This document shows positions 1 through 8,455 of a stretch of DNA of 39,604 nt, one piece after another. The notes under the pieces were generated by a model. It had not been told where the DNA came from. It searched no databases and worked only from the letters and a program-made list of their open reading frames with translations. A program made the translations under genes and the position numbers. Origin of the DNA: Lachnospiraceae bacterium (GTDB lineage: Bacteria > Bacillota > Clostridia > Lachnospirales > Lachnospiraceae); contig JAAUZX010000037.1 in assembly GCA_014804365.1 (NCBI GenBank), positions 65,438 through 105,041 on the forward strand, given 5' to 3'. Numbering within the stretch: position 1 is the first letter of the stretch; each line of letters begins with the position of its first letter.

Positions 1-349
1 CTGTCATACCGTTCTCTTCGGCGATCTGCTTTGCGATTGCCATGTCGATACCGTCATACTGATCGATCACGCCACTACCTGCAACGAACTCAAAAGGCGG
101 GAATTCAGCATTGGTGCCGAATGTGATAACGCCCTCTGTCTTCGTAACTGCCGCAGACTGCTCTTCACCTGCATCAACTGCATCCGTTTCATCAGCCTCA
201 TTAGCTTCATTGTCTGTGTTCGCTGCGTCCACAGTCGTCTCGTCCACTGCTGCTCCTGTGTCTGCCGCCTGATCTGCATTGCCGCCGCAGGCTGTCATCA
301 TCATAGCTACAGCCAGCATGAGCGCTGCTACTTTTGTTGTCTTTTTCAT
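1..349 (-). CDS. Polar amino-acid ABC transporter substrate-binding lipoprotein (C-terminus outside window)
   Basis: Extracytoplasmic solute-binding protein of an amino-acid importer, anchored to the outer face of the membrane by a lipid on its N-terminal cysteine. Only the first 116 codons are present; the rest lies beyond position 1. The ATG at 349 follows an AGGAGG site (complement of 357-362). A hydrophobic signal runs to the lipobox MMTACGG. Then comes an acidic, Ala/Asp/Glu-rich linker of about 45 residues, and the start of a family 3 solute-binding fold (GTNAEFPPFEF, then YDGIDMAIAKQIAEENG). It is the last gene of a permease-ATPase-binding-protein operon, 168 bp after the ATPase gene. 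The family fits polar amino acids; the exact substrate cannot be read from this part. Confidence 0.93.
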   Translation of the reverse strand, partial: MKKTTKVAALMLAVAMMMTACGGNADQAADTGAAVDETTVDAANTDNEANEADETDAVDAGEEQSAAVTKTEGVITFGTNAEFPPFEFVAGSGVIDQYDGIDMAIAKQIAEENGMT

Positions 350-381
350 AATAATCTCCTCCTAATATTAAAATGTATCCC

Positions 382-416
382 GGCAACTGCCCATCTGATA
401 CGATCAGGCAGTTCCC
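382..416 (-). promoter_or_regulatory. Intercistronic hairpin before the binding-protein gene
   Basis: GGCAACTGCC (382-391) and GGCAGTTCCC (407-416) can pair, with an inner CTGAT/ATCAG stem. The hairpin lies in the 168-bp gap between the ATPase and binding-protein genes, and no T-run follows it. Such hairpins in ABC operons often protect the distal binding-protein message or separate expression levels; that role is inferred here. Confidence 0.4.
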
Positions 417-517
417 TATATCTTAAGCCGATCCGCCAAGCGCATGACACACTCTTCTTCATAAACAGCGTTCTATTGAAGAGCCTCTCATGGCAGAAGG
501 ACGGCATGATACCACTG

Positions 518-1240
518 CTACAGAACTTTACTTAAGAATAATTTCGTTCTCTCATTCTTCGGATCATTGAATACTTGCTCCGGCGTGCCGCTCTCCATCA
601 CTTTACCCTGATCAATAAAAAGCACTCTGGATGCCACCTCTCTGGCAAAACCCATCTCGTGGGTCACAATCACCATGGTCATGCCGGACTTGGCAAGATC
701 CTTCATAACATCCAGCACTTCGCCTACCATTTCGGGATCAAGCGCTGAAGTCGGTTCATCGAAAAGCATGATCTCCGGATTCATGGCCAGCGCCCTCGCG
801 ATCGCAACACGCTGTTTCTGCCCGCCGGACAGCTGTGCCGGATAAGCGTCTGCTTTTTCCGCCAGATTTACACGTTCTAAGAGTTCCTGTCCTCTCTTGA
901 CAGCCTCGTCCTTCGTCATTTTCTTAAGAAGTACCGGTGCCAATGTAATATTGTCCATAATAGTCAGATGGGGAAACAGATTAAACTGCTGAAACACCAT
1001 CCCCATCTTCTGTCTGACATGATTCACGTTCACTTTCGGCGCATTGATCTGCTGATCGTCCACATAGATTTCACCGTCGGTTGCCTTCTCCAGCAGATTT
1101 AAGCATCTTAAGAATGTGCTTTTACCTGAACCGGACGGTCCGATTACAACAACGACTTCCCCCTGTGAAATATGTTCGTCTATTCCGTCCAAAACCATCA
1201 GGTCGCCGAATTTTTTATGTAAATTTTTTACTTTGATCAT
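518..1240 (-). CDS. Polar amino-acid ABC transporter ATP-binding protein (GlnQ/HisP type)
   Basis: Cytoplasmic ATPase of the importer; ATP binding and hydrolysis by its dimer drives transport through the permease. At 240 aa it has the normal length of this subfamily. Visible motifs are Walker [10 protein letters not shown] (34-42), Q-loop around FQQFNLF (83-89), signature LSGGQ (137-141), Walker B IMLFDE (157-162), the D-loop SALD (165-168) and the switch histidine H194. The gene begins 15 bp after the permease stop, so the two are co-transcribed. The [14 protein letters not shown] stretch is typical of the polar amino-acid branch of ABC ATPases. Confidence 0.96.
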   Translation of the reverse strand: MIKVKNLHKKFGDLMVLDGIDEHISQGEVVVVIGPSGSGKSTFLRCLNLLEKATDGEIYVDDQQINAPKVNVNHVRQKMGMVFQQFNLFPHLTIMDNITLAPVLLKKMTKDEAVKRGQELLERVNLAEKADAYPAQLSGGQKQRVAIARALAMNPEIMLFDEPTSALDPEMVGEVLDVMKDLAKSGMTMVIVTHEMGFAREVASRVLFIDQGKVMESGTPEQVFNDPKNERTKLFLSKVL

Positions 1241-1255
1241 AGAACGCTCTCCCTC

Positions 1256-1954
1256 CTACCTGATATCAGATTTTCTCAACTGTTTCTCGACTTGGCGGAG
1301 TGACAGCGTCAATATCTTGATCAGCACATAGTAGATCACTGCAGTTCCGATCAGAGGCATATATGCATTATATGTGGCGCTCTTGATAAAATCGCCCGCC
1401 TTCTGGATATCCATCAATCCCACATAACCGACAATAGCCGTTTCCTTGATGAGCACGATAAACTCGTTACACAATGCAGGAAAAATATTCTTGACTGCCT
1501 GCGGAATGACGATCCTTGTCATTGTCTGAAAGGCATTGAGTCCAAGCGATCTTCCCGCCTCGGTCTGCCCGTGATCAACAGAGAGAATACCGCCCCTGAT
1601 GATTTCCGACACATAGGCACCGGAATTAATACCAAAGGCGATCGCCGCGATAATCCATTTATTAAGATTGAACGGAGCAAAAACAACAAAATAAATGATC
1701 ATCAACTGGGTAACGGAAGGCGTACCCCTTATCACGTCCGTATATATTCCGCCGATCACCCTCGGCAGTTTCCTCTTGGACAGGTTACACATCGCAATCA
1801 GCATACCGATTATAGTACCGATAACGACTGCCAGAAGCGAAACCTTGATCGTAACACCGACACCGCTCACCAACAGTTTATAACGGTCTTCTCTGATAAA
1901 ACATTTATAAAATAAGTCACAGAAATTGGAAAACCACTCTTGAATCCCTGTCAT
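1256..1954 (-). CDS. Polar amino-acid ABC transporter permease
   Basis: Inner-membrane channel subunit of the His/Glu/Gln/Arg-type importer, 232 aa. Several hydrophobic helices are visible (around 29-55, 85-110 and 200-218). The cytoplasmic EAA loop that docks on the ATPase starts at E132 (EAGRSLGLNAFQ, then IPQA). The start is preceded by an AAAGGGTGA ribosome site. It is the first gene of the operon, and its promoter and a dyad operator lie just upstream (1977-2015). Only one permease gene is present, so the channel is probably a homodimer. Confidence 0.95.
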   Translation of the reverse strand: MTGIQEWFSNFCDLFYKCFIREDRYKLLVSGVGVTIKVSLLAVVIGTIIGMLIAMCNLSKRKLPRVIGGIYTDVIRGTPSVTQLMIIYFVVFAPFNLNKWIIAAIAFGINSGAYVSEIIRGGILSVDHGQTEAGRSLGLNAFQTMTRIVIPQAVKNIFPALCNEFIVLIKETAIVGYVGLMDIQKAGDFIKSATYNAYMPLIGTAVIYYVLIKILTLSLRQVEKQLRKSDIR

Positions 1955-1976
1955 TTGTCTTCACCCTTTCGCTTAA

Positions 1977-2013
1977 TTCAACCCGCATTATATCACAAAG
2001 AATGTGGGTTGAA
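1977..2013. promoter_or_regulatory. Dyad operator over the ABC operon promoter
   Basis: TTCAACCCGCATT (1977-1989) and AATGTGGGTTGAA (2001-2013) are inverted 13-bp arms matching at 12 of 13 positions around an 11-bp spacer. The dyad covers the -10 box, the whole spacer and part of the -35 box, where a bound repressor would block RNA polymerase. The regulator is not identified in the window. Confidence 0.65.
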
Positions 2014-2015
2014 AA
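1987..2015 (-). promoter_or_regulatory. Promoter of the amino-acid ABC operon
   Basis: On the minus strand a -35 box TTTTCA (2010-2015) lies 17 bp from a perfect TATAAT (1987-1992). TGA stands directly before it, giving an extended -10. It is about 33 bp upstream of the permease start. Confidence 0.75.
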
Positions 2016-2159
2016 GCATAAATATAAGGTAATTAGTGAATAATCAGCATATTCTGATGAAAATATGCATATTTAAATCTTTTTTGTATCATTTTTGCAT
2101 CATTTCTCATTCACATATTGCCATTTCCATATCACCATGCCATACTGATGCATACCATA

Positions 2160-2189
2160 TTAATAATTTGATGAAAACATCTATATAAT
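2160..2189 (+). promoter_or_regulatory. Possible promoter of the DUF3298 lipoprotein gene
   Basis: A good TATAAT lies at 2184-2189. The -35 box is poor: TTAATA at 2160-2165, 18 bp away. It is about 45 bp upstream of the start codon. A perfect AT-rich palindrome AAATATGCATATTT lies further up at 2061-2074. Confidence 0.4.
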
Positions 2190-2234
2190 AAGAAAAGTAA
2201 CCTTAAGCTTTCAACAAGGAGGACTATCATAATC

Positions 2235-3653
2235 ATGAAAACCCGTATGACAAATAGACGTGGCACTGTTGATAAACACCAATCTCTGCCTAAAAACGGA
2301 ACAGCGAAAATTGCAGTCTGCACACTGCTGCTGTATGCGGTAATCTGCTGCACGGCCTGCGGTGCTAACGGATCTGATTCTGATTCCGGAACAAATGACA
2401 CTGAAAGCGGAGCGCAGCAACCGGATGAGGCAACGGACAGCAGCCTCGCTCAATCCGATGAAAATGCAGATCAAAGCAATGATGAGGCGGATAGTGCAAC
2501 CACAAATGACACTTCTGTCAGTATTGGAAAATCCAACATAGACATTCAAATGCAGACGGAAGAAAACAACAAATCCACGGAAGATGGCACGGTATATTTC
2601 TACAAGAGCGCTATCTATCCTGTCGTCACCATGGAAGGAAATGCGAAAGCTGCCGATAAAATCAACGCCGACATCCGCTCCCGGGTCGATTCTTTTCATG
2701 CAAACAAAGAAGTGGAAGACATGGCAGAAGAAATGTTGCAATACTTCGAGGAAGAGGATAATGATTATCCCCTGATCGGCTACAGTGCTGGGCTGACGTA
2801 TAAGACCGTCAGAGCGGACAGCAACGTGATCTCTTTTACACTGACCTATGACTCCTTCAGCGGCGGTGCGCACGGCAATTACACAATGCAGGGAGCCAAC
2901 TACAGTGCCAAGACCGGCGATCTGATCTCCTTCTCGGATCTGAGCGATGATCCCGCCGCTTTTCGGGAAGACACGTTATCCTATAATCAGAAATTAGCGG
3001 AAACCGACTCCTACGCCGAGCGGATGTTTTCAGCCGACGACATTACAAACGGCACGTTAGAGTCCGTGTTGTACGCCGACAACGCATGGTATCTGTCCAC
3101 CTCGGGTCTGGTCTTTATAAGCGATCCTTACGCCCTCGGACCTTATGCCGCAGGAATTATTGAATTCATTATTCCTTACCGTGATCTGGCGGATATGGGC
3201 TTTAAAGAGTCCTATACTTATTCGGATAGATTTGTGATGAAAATGCAGCCGCATGAAACCTACACCGCCGACTTAAACGGGGACGGTGAGGAGGACACCA
3301 TTTTGTCTTATTCGGAAGATGTCGCAAACGAGGACGGCACATATGATCCCCGCCCACACCTGATCATCAATGATACAGACATGTCCGTAGACAGTGCTGC
3401 CGAAACACAGGAATCTCTGTGGCATTATGCCGTATGGGCGGAGCCTGCCCTATACGATCTGAATCCGGACGATACCTATATTGAACTGGTATTTACATCT
3501 TGGGAATCGGACTCAGAAGAAGGGACTGCCGGATATTACAGTCATTTCTACCGCTATACGGAAGATCATACCCTCGTTTACCTCGGCAGTGTCACAGGGG
3601 ATATCAATGACCCTACCGTTGATGTGACACTTCTTTTATCTGACATGCAATAG
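2235..3653 (+). CDS. DUF4163/DUF3298 (RsiV-like) lipoprotein
   Basis: Secreted lipoprotein of 472 aa, outer-face anchored. It has a basic N-terminus of about 24 residues, a hydrophobic segment and a lipobox ending in TAC, with C42 the likely lipidated cysteine. A linker of about 50 residues rich in Asp, Ser and Thr follows. The middle resembles DUF4163/DUF3298, the extracellular module also found in the anti-sigma factor RsiV: note FSGGAHGNY, SAKTGDLISFSDL and the later LGPYAAGIIEFIIPY. An EF-hand-like loop DLNGDGEED (346-354) suggests calcium binding. There is no anti-sigma domain and no sigma-factor gene beside it, so it is not RsiV itself. AGGAGG (2217-2222) is 12 bp from the ATG, a little far. 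Confidence 0.8.
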   Translation: MKTRMTNRRGTVDKHQSLPKNGTAKIAVCTLLLYAVICCTACGANGSDSDSGTNDTESGAQQPDEATDSSLAQSDENADQSNDEADSATTNDTSVSIGKSNIDIQMQTEENNKSTEDGTVYFYKSAIYPVVTMEGNAKAADKINADIRSRVDSFHANKEVEDMAEEMLQYFEEEDNDYPLIGYSAGLTYKTVRADSNVISFTLTYDSFSGGAHGNYTMQGANYSAKTGDLISFSDLSDDPAAFREDTLSYNQKLAETDSYAERMFSADDITNGTLESVLYADNAWYLSTSGLVFISDPYALGPYAAGIIEFIIPYRDLADMGFKESYTYSDRFVMKMQPHETYTADLNGDGEEDTILSYSEDVANEDGTYDPRPHLIINDTDMSVDSAAETQESLWHYAVWAEPALYDLNPDDTYIELVFTSWESDSEEGTAGYYSHFYRYTEDHTLVYLGSVTGDINDPTVDVTLLLSDMQ

Positions 3654-3661
3654 ATAATTCA

Positions 3662-3725
3662 AAAAGAGAAACTTACCGGCAGCGGAAACTCTATATGATT
3701 CCGTACCGATTTAAGTTTCTCTTTT
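3662..3725. terminator. Bidirectional terminator between lipoprotein and glycosyltransferase genes
   Basis: Perfect 14-bp arms AAAAGAGAAACTTA (3662-3675) and TAAGTTTCTCTTTT (3712-3725), with inner CGGAA/TTCCG pairing. The arms carry A/T tracts on both outer ends, so the hairpin can end transcription from both convergent genes. Confidence 0.85.
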
Positions 3726-3730
3726 ATATT

Positions 3731-4921
3731 TTAACTGATCTCCGTTTTATACTCTTTGATATTACTTATGATTTTATCGAGTTCTTTTTCCTCTGAAATA
3801 AAAAGTCGGGCGGATGCTTCTATGGCAATATCGCTTACCTGATTATCACGCAGGAAACGTCGTTCTTCCTCATCCGCCTGCCCCACCTTACAGGCATTCA
3901 CCACATCATTCAAGCCGCTGAAATAATGCATCAGTTCTTCAAATACACTTCCCCTGCCAGAGTCTGTCCTGCTACATTCCTGTTTACTCCTGTCAGTGCC
4001 GCTCCCCTCGTGGGCAAGGCGTATCCGGTCGATGACACTCTCCCCGTACTCCTGCCGCTCCAATTCACAGACGGCGATCACCTGCATGGACAGCTTCAAC
4101 TCCCCTGTGATATCCGAAGCCTCCATCAACACATCCGGCCGCTTCTTAAGCACACCCAGAAAATATTCTTTCGCTCCGTCCAGATCCCCTTGCATGAAAT
4201 ACTCCGCCAGCTTCTCCTTCATCTGGCCCGTCTCGTATTTCTCGGTCGTCATGCCCACCTTGCACTCATATACCTTAAGCCCCTTCACTTCCGACCAGAC
4301 AAGCAGTAGGAATTCCGATATAAACCCAAAAACCCGCTTATGATAATCGTCATAACCGCTGGGATCGATCTTCTTTTCCACCTCATGAAAAATAGAAAAA
4401 AGCCACGCGGCATACTCATCATACAGTTCCTTAGAGCACACCATCATATTGCCGAAATAAGTGCCGTTTCCATGCACCAGCCGCTCAAAGGTATCATAAT
4501 ACTCCGGATACATCTGCCGGATCACTTCGCCTGTTGTGACCAGATCAAAAATATTATAATCGCTTGCATAGCCGTCGAAATAAGAATAATTCAGTTTCAG
4601 TTTCTTGGAGGTTATCATGTCATAGTCTTTCAGAATCGACAGATAGTCGCTTGCATTGAAAATCCTGCCCTCTTCCGTACAAAAATACCGGCGATAATGG
4701 CATATACCCACATAGTCCGTGGTGCGCACATTCTTCCACACCCAGTATACTCCGGTCAGTTCTCCGTAATAGCAATTCTTCACAGATATGTTATCTCCCG
4801 TATCGTCCCCGGCATAACCGTAGTCCTCTCCCTGCGCGCGTCCGACATGAAGCGGCACGTAGATCGGGTCCCGGGGATCCGGAAATTTCTTGTGGGTCAT
4901 GGTAAAGATTGTAACTGACAT
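3731..4921 (-). CDS. DUF4422 domain glycosyltransferase
   Basis: Cytoplasmic or membrane-associated sugar transferase of the type found in capsule and exopolysaccharide loci; 396 aa. The first 225 residues match DUF4422 in pattern: MTHKKF near the start, then NCYYGELTGVYWVWKN and VGICHYRRYF (71-80), and later GNMMVCSKELYDEY. The C-terminal 150 residues are mostly helical; AEYFMQGDLDGAKEYFLGVL resembles one tetratricopeptide-like helix pair. An AGGAAAGAGG site precedes the ATG. It stands alone with its own promoter and no other polysaccharide genes nearby, which is unusual for the family. Donor and acceptor are unknown. Confidence 0.85.
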   Translation of the reverse strand: MSVTIFTMTHKKFPDPRDPIYVPLHVGRAQGEDYGYAGDDTGDNISVKNCYYGELTGVYWVWKNVRTTDYVGICHYRRYFCTEEGRIFNASDYLSILKDYDMITSKKLKLNYSYFDGYASDYNIFDLVTTGEVIRQMYPEYYDTFERLVHGNGTYFGNMMVCSKELYDEYAAWLFSIFHEVEKKIDPSGYDDYHKRVFGFISEFLLLVWSEVKGLKVYECKVGMTTEKYETGQMKEKLAEYFMQGDLDGAKEYFLGVLKKRPDVLMEASDITGELKLSMQVIAVCELERQEYGESVIDRIRLAHEGSGTDRSKQECSRTDSGRGSVFEELMHYFSGLNDVVNACKVGQADEEERRFLRDNQVSDIAIEASARLFISEEKELDKIISNIKEYKTEIS

Positions 4922-5007
4922 TTGTAGCTGCCTCTTTCCTTTTTATTTAAAAGCAGTCCGGCACTTGTCTTTCTGACATTTTCATGCCGTGATTCTTATC
5001 TTTTTCC

Positions 5008-5036
5008 ATCATAACTGTAAAATGAGGCTGGTGCAA
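5008..5036 (-). promoter_or_regulatory. Promoter of the DUF4422 gene
   Basis: On the minus strand TTGCAC (5031-5036), a 17-bp spacer and TATGAT (5008-5013). It is about 85 bp upstream of the start codon. Confidence 0.55.
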
Positions 5037-5069
5037 GGTTTTATAAAGCAAATCATCCAAAACTTCTCC

Positions 5070-5107
5070 TTGACATTTCTAATCAATATGATATCATAAT
5101 GATATCA
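5070..5107 (+). promoter_or_regulatory. SPFH gene promoter with a perfect 19-bp palindromic operator
   Basis: Perfect -35 TTGACA (5070-5075), 16-bp spacer, -10 TATCAT (5092-5097). The sequence TGATATCATAATGATATCA at 5089-5107 is a perfect palindrome of two 9-bp arms around one base, and it covers the -10 box. It can also be read as two ATGATATCA direct repeats 11 bp apart, one helical turn. The 9-1-9 geometry is that of Fur-family sites, but the sequence is not a textbook Fur, Zur or PerR box; the regulator is unknown. Confidence 0.7.
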
Positions 5108-5195
5108 AAAAGAATATTCACCAGAAGCGACTGACTATGTGCCGTCAAAATCCAAAGCACACGCGCCACATCGCCGCTTCGGAACGGAGGAGATT

Positions 5196-6248
5196 ATGCA
5201 AGAAACTAACTTAGAAGAAAAACTCATTCAGGGCAAAAAGAACGGACTGCCTGTATTACTCGTCACTCTCCTGTTATATGCACTGGCTATTGCAGGAATT
5301 ATCATCGGTATCATCCATTTTGATAACGAGACGGCTACCACGCTCACAACCACCGTTTTTGTCATAGGTATGCTTTACGCATTCTTTGGCTGGATTCTCT
5401 TCTGCGGTCTGAAAGTTTTGAAGCCGCAGGAAGCTTTGGTTCTGACTTTATTCGGCAAATATATGGGAACACTCAAGGGCGACGGCTTCTACTTTGTCAA
5501 TCCCTTCTGCGCAGGTGTCAATCCGGCTTCCCACACTAAGTTAAGCCAGAGCGGTGATGTCAAGGGTGTTGGCGGACCTTCCGGTACGCTGGTAATTGCC
5601 GAGTCCGGTGTAAGCACCGCTCAGGAAGCTCCTACTAAGAAGCTTTCTTTAAAGATCATGACTTTAAATAACAGCCGTCAAAAGATCAATGATTGTCTGG
5701 GTAATCCGGTAGAGATCGGTATCGCAGTGACATGGCGAATCGTAGATACTGCCAAAGCGGTTTTCAACGTAGATAACTACAAGGAATTTCTGTCCTTGCA
5801 ATGTGACAGCGCGCTTCGCAATATCGTGCGTACCTATCCCTACGATGTAGCCCCTAACGTAGACACTACCGGAGACGGCATGGCTGATGAAGGCAGTCTT
5901 CGCGGCTCCAGCGAAATCGTAGCCGGCAAGATCCGCGCAGAGATCCAGACCAGAGTGGAAGAAGCGGGCATCGAAATTGTAGAAGCGAGAATCACCTATC
6001 TGGCATACGCACCCGAGATTGCCGCGGTCATGTTGCAGAGACAGCAGGCATCTGCTATCATTGATGCAAGAAAAATGATCGTGGACGGCGCGGTAGGCAT
6101 GGTCGAGATGGCACTAGAACGGTTGAATGAAAAGCATACCGTGGAACTTGACGAGGAACGTAAAGCAGCTATGGTATCTAATCTGCTGGTAGTTCTGTGC
6201 GGCAACCATGATGCACAGCCGATAGTTAATTCCGGAAGCCTTTACTAA
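5196..6248 (+). CDS. SPFH (band 7/prohibitin-like) membrane protein
   Basis: Membrane-anchored scaffold of the SPFH family, whose members form large rings in lipid microdomains; 350 aa. Two N-terminal hydrophobic helices (about 19-41 and 50-75) are followed by the SPFH domain, starting at [27 protein letters not shown] (77-102) and running to about 270. A Gly/Ser/Thr-rich insertion (about 115-145) splits its first strands. A longer frame opens at 5139, but CGGAGGAG directly precedes the ATG at 5196, so that start is used. A ribbon-helix-helix gene follows after 71 bp, apparently in the same transcript. The specific role is not evident. Confidence 0.9.
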   Translation: MQETNLEEKLIQGKKNGLPVLLVTLLLYALAIAGIIIGIIHFDNETATTLTTTVFVIGMLYAFFGWILFCGLKVLKPQEALVLTLFGKYMGTLKGDGFYFVNPFCAGVNPASHTKLSQSGDVKGVGGPSGTLVIAESGVSTAQEAPTKKLSLKIMTLNNSRQKINDCLGNPVEIGIAVTWRIVDTAKAVFNVDNYKEFLSLQCDSALRNIVRTYPYDVAPNVDTTGDGMADEGSLRGSSEIVAGKIRAEIQTRVEEAGIEIVEARITYLAYAPEIAAVMLQRQQASAIIDARKMIVDGAVGMVEMALERLNEKHTVELDEERKAAMVSNLLVVLCGNHDAQPIVNSGSLY

Positions 6249-6319
6249 ATTGAGCTTCGCGGGGTTGCGAGGAAAGTACTTCTCATGCTGTTACCCTATG
6301 AAATGAAACGGAGGATTTT

Positions 6320-6523
6320 ATGGGCGATTCAGGTAAAAAACAAGTGCCCCTTCGATTATCTGCAAAACTCTATGATGCAATCGCGGCGTGGGCGGAAGAT
6401 GACTTCCGCTCCGTCAACGGGCAGATCGAGTATCTGCTGACAGAGTGTGTGCGGCAGCGTAAGAAAAACGGTAAGTATGTGTCCGATGAAATTGATGTAC
6501 CGCCGGAATTGGATATAAAATAA
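6320..6523 (+). CDS. Arc-like ribbon-helix-helix protein
   Basis: A 67-residue protein. [20 protein letters not shown] gives the strand and first helix, and [17 protein letters not shown] the second helix of an Arc/MetJ-type DNA-binding fold, which works as a dimer. CGGAGG precedes the ATG. It follows the SPFH gene on the same strand and may regulate that operon, perhaps through the palindrome at 5089-5107; this is inference. It could also be an antitoxin-like protein, but no toxin gene is adjacent. It ends 4 bp from the convergent Fe-S protein gene, and no terminator is visible between them. Confidence 0.75.
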   Translation: MGDSGKKQVPLRLSAKLYDAIAAWAEDDFRSVNGQIEYLLTECVRQRKKNGKYVSDEIDVPPELDIK

Positions 6524-6527
6524 GCCT

Positions 6528-7268
6528 TTAACAACGTCCTATGGCACTCCCCAAATTAAACGGACAAATATCCCTGCACTTATGACAGGAAATCGTCCAT
6601 GCCTGCAAATTTTCATCATCTCCGAAGGCATGATCCCAGCACACCTGCTGCTTGAGCTCATACTCATCCAATGCACCGACCGGGCATACCTCCACGCAGA
6701 GATTGCACTCATTGCAGATATTCTCTTTTAACTCGTCCGGCACCAATTCCTGCTCACACAGAACCGCTCCCAGCCAGACCATGCTCCCGAACTCCGGTGT
6801 GATCAGCAGTGAATGCCGCCCAATCGTACCCAGCCCTGCTGCCTGTGCCGCGTGCTTCTGCGAAACAATAGAACGCCATCTTCCCGTATTGCCATCCCAC
6901 ACGCTCTCATTGGTCGGAATCGGCACACATATAACACCTCTCCGCTCCATCTCGATGCAGAAATCCAGCGCTATAGCATCCATCTTCGGCGTGATGGAGT
7001 TGCGTACTCTCGTATACGGAATCGGACTGTTACAGCGCAGTGTTCCGACCGGGAATCTGCAACCAAACGATATCACCGACTTGCAGGATGGCATAACGTC
7101 CAGCGGATGAAATCCCTTCGGCGCATCACGAAATCTGTCCATACTGGCAATGCCGCATAAATCTGCCCCTAATGACAGCATGAGATCTTTGACCATTTGA
7201 CTGTTTACTTTATAACATGCCGATGTATCTTTATTTGTATGTATAGTTTCTGACTTCTCTGCAATCAT
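6528..7268 (-). CDS. QueG-like 4Fe-4S double-cluster protein
   Basis: Cytoplasmic iron-sulfur protein of 246 aa related to epoxyqueuosine reductase and reductive dehalogenase-type proteins. Two ferredoxin-like clusters are visible: C185, C188, C191 and C195 (CNECNLCVEVCP), then C228, C231 and C235 (CHKCRDICP) with C210 a likely extra ligand. The central GLGTIGRHSLLITPEFGSMVWLG stretch is typical of the QueG fold that holds cobalamin. True QueG proteins are longer and carry a C-terminal HEAT-like extension, absent here, so the substrate is probably different. The ATG overlaps the stop of a small upstream frame as ATGA (7265-7268), and GAGGAAGGG lies upstream. Confidence 0.8.
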   Translation of the reverse strand: MIAEKSETIHTNKDTSACYKVNSQMVKDLMLSLGADLCGIASMDRFRDAPKGFHPLDVMPSCKSVISFGCRFPVGTLRCNSPIPYTRVRNSITPKMDAIALDFCIEMERRGVICVPIPTNESVWDGNTGRWRSIVSQKHAAQAAGLGTIGRHSLLITPEFGSMVWLGAVLCEQELVPDELKENICNECNLCVEVCPVGALDEYELKQQVCWDHAFGDDENLQAWTISCHKCRDICPFNLGSAIGRC

Positions 7269-7381
7269 GCTTTTTCTCGCCCTTCCTCGCGTTCATTTCT
7301 CATATGCTTTTCTTCATCATACTTAAGGCTGCTCATCGCTATCGTCTCCGCACGATTCTTTGACTCTTCTTTAAGGCTCAT
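7265..7381 (-). CDS. Small charged leader ORF upstream of the QueG-like gene
   Basis: Thirty-eight codons, very rich in Glu, Lys and Arg, ending EEGREKA. It starts about 15 nt after the predicted transcription start of the promoter at 7403-7432, with a short AAGG before the ATG, and its stop overlaps the next start as ATGA. That layout suggests translational coupling. The charged tail also resembles the C-terminal ends of Rpn/PD-(D/E)XK transposase-like proteins, so it may be a relic. Not a recognised gene. Confidence 0.35.
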   Translation of the reverse strand: MSLKEESKNRAETIAMSSLKYDEEKHMRNEREEGREKA

Positions 7382-7402
7382 TATCCTTGTTATCGTTTCA
7401 TT

Positions 7403-7432
7403 ACTATAGCATATTTCAAACGAAATTGTAAA
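7403..7432 (-). promoter_or_regulatory. Promoter of the small ORF and QueG-like gene
   Basis: On the minus strand TTTACA (7427-7432), an 18-bp spacer and TATAGT (7403-7408). Both boxes are one mismatch from consensus. Confidence 0.6.
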
Positions 7433-7477
7433 TATATTTTCACTTTTCTCGAATTGTTCCAAACATCCCAAAAGATA

Positions 7478-7486
7478 TGTTAAAAT
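7478..7486 (+). promoter_or_regulatory. Extended -10 element before the AraC-type gene
   Basis: TGTTAAAAT (7478-7486) is an extended -10 box about 90 bp upstream of the AraC-type start. No good -35 box is placed for it, as expected for an extended -10 or an activated promoter. Confidence 0.4.
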
Positions 7487-7576
7487 GACATATGTGCAGA
7501 CAAAAGAAACCAAGCAATGTCGGGACGATGTAAATGATTAAGCGTATACTGTAACCACAGCAGGAGGTTGATCATC

Positions 7577-8434
7577 ATGGAATGGGCGGAAGCAATCAGT
7601 GAAGCAGTCAACTATATTGAAAGCCATATCACAGAGGACATCACACTATATGACGTGGCAGAGCATGTGAATATTTCCCCCTTCTATTTTCACAAAGGAT
7701 TCAGCATATTGTGCGGATATTCTATTATGGAATATGTAAGAAACCGCAGATTGGCGCTTGCAGGGGAAGAACTGATTACCAGTGATATTCCGGTTATAGA
7801 GCTTGCAATGAAATATGGTTATGACTCTCCCGACAGTTTTACCAAAGCCTTTTCCCGCTTTCATGGGTATACACCTCTGACAGTGCGCAAGAATAAAACA
7901 ATGATTAAAACATTTGCGCCGCTGAAACTAACAATCTCATTGAAAGGTGGTTACATTATGGATTACAGAATTGTCAAGAAAGAAGCCTTTACTGTTTTAT
8001 GCGCATCAAAGGAGTTTACCTATGAAAATCCAAAACAGGATGTACTTTTGTTCTGGCAGGAGCATTATTCCTCGGGGAATGGCGAATATATCTGCGGAAT
8101 GTTCGGCATTAACATCGACCCGCAGATGGGAAACAAAAAGTTTGAATATCTGATCGCCGATGTCTATAATCCGTCCGTAGATATTCCGGACGGACTCGCA
8201 GTAAAGACGATCCCTGCTTTTACGTGGGCGGTTTTTCCGTGCAAGGGCGCTCTTCCGCACTCTTTACAAGATGTAAATACGAAAATATTCTCCGAGTGGC
8301 TTCCGGCATTACAGGATTATGAGTTTGCGGCAGGATATTGTGTCGAAATGTATGATGATCCAAGCAAATATCCCAACGGGACAAATGATGAGAATTATTA
8401 TACAGAGATATGGATTCCTGTCAAAAAGAAGTAA
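7577..8434 (+). CDS. AraC-family regulator with GyrI-like effector-binding domain
   Basis: Transcription factor of 285 aa. Residues 1-107 form the double helix-turn-helix of AraC proteins (LYDVAEHVNISPFYFHKGFS, then IPVIELAMKYGYDSPDSFTKAFSRFHG). Residues from about 124 to the end resemble the GyrI/AraC_E_bind effector domain (PAFTWAVFPCKGALP, then YTEIWIPVK), which binds small, often drug-like ligands. A TTG-initiated frame opens nine bases earlier, but GGAGG at 7563-7567 is correctly spaced for the ATG at 7577. The DinB-like gene follows after 21 bp and is probably co-transcribed. A role in sensing a toxic compound is plausible but unproven. Confidence 0.9.
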   Translation: MEWAEAISEAVNYIESHITEDITLYDVAEHVNISPFYFHKGFSILCGYSIMEYVRNRRLALAGEELITSDIPVIELAMKYGYDSPDSFTKAFSRFHGYTPLTVRKNKTMIKTFAPLKLTISLKGGYIMDYRIVKKEAFTVLCASKEFTYENPKQDVLLFWQEHYSSGNGEYICGMFGINIDPQMGNKKFEYLIADVYNPSVDIPDGLAVKTIPAFTWAVFPCKGALPHSLQDVNTKIFSEWLPALQDYEFAAGYCVEMYDDPSKYPNGTNDENYYTEIWIPVKKK

Positions 8435-8455
8435 GTTGTTTCGGAGGGATATCGA

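Noticed and set aside
2211..2873. 220-codon frame on the minus strand
   Set aside because: Lies opposite the DUF3298 lipoprotein, has no ribosome site and a composition typical of an antisense shadow.
4340..4918. 192-codon frame on the plus strand
   Set aside because: Shadow of the DUF4422 glycosyltransferase gene, without a start signal.
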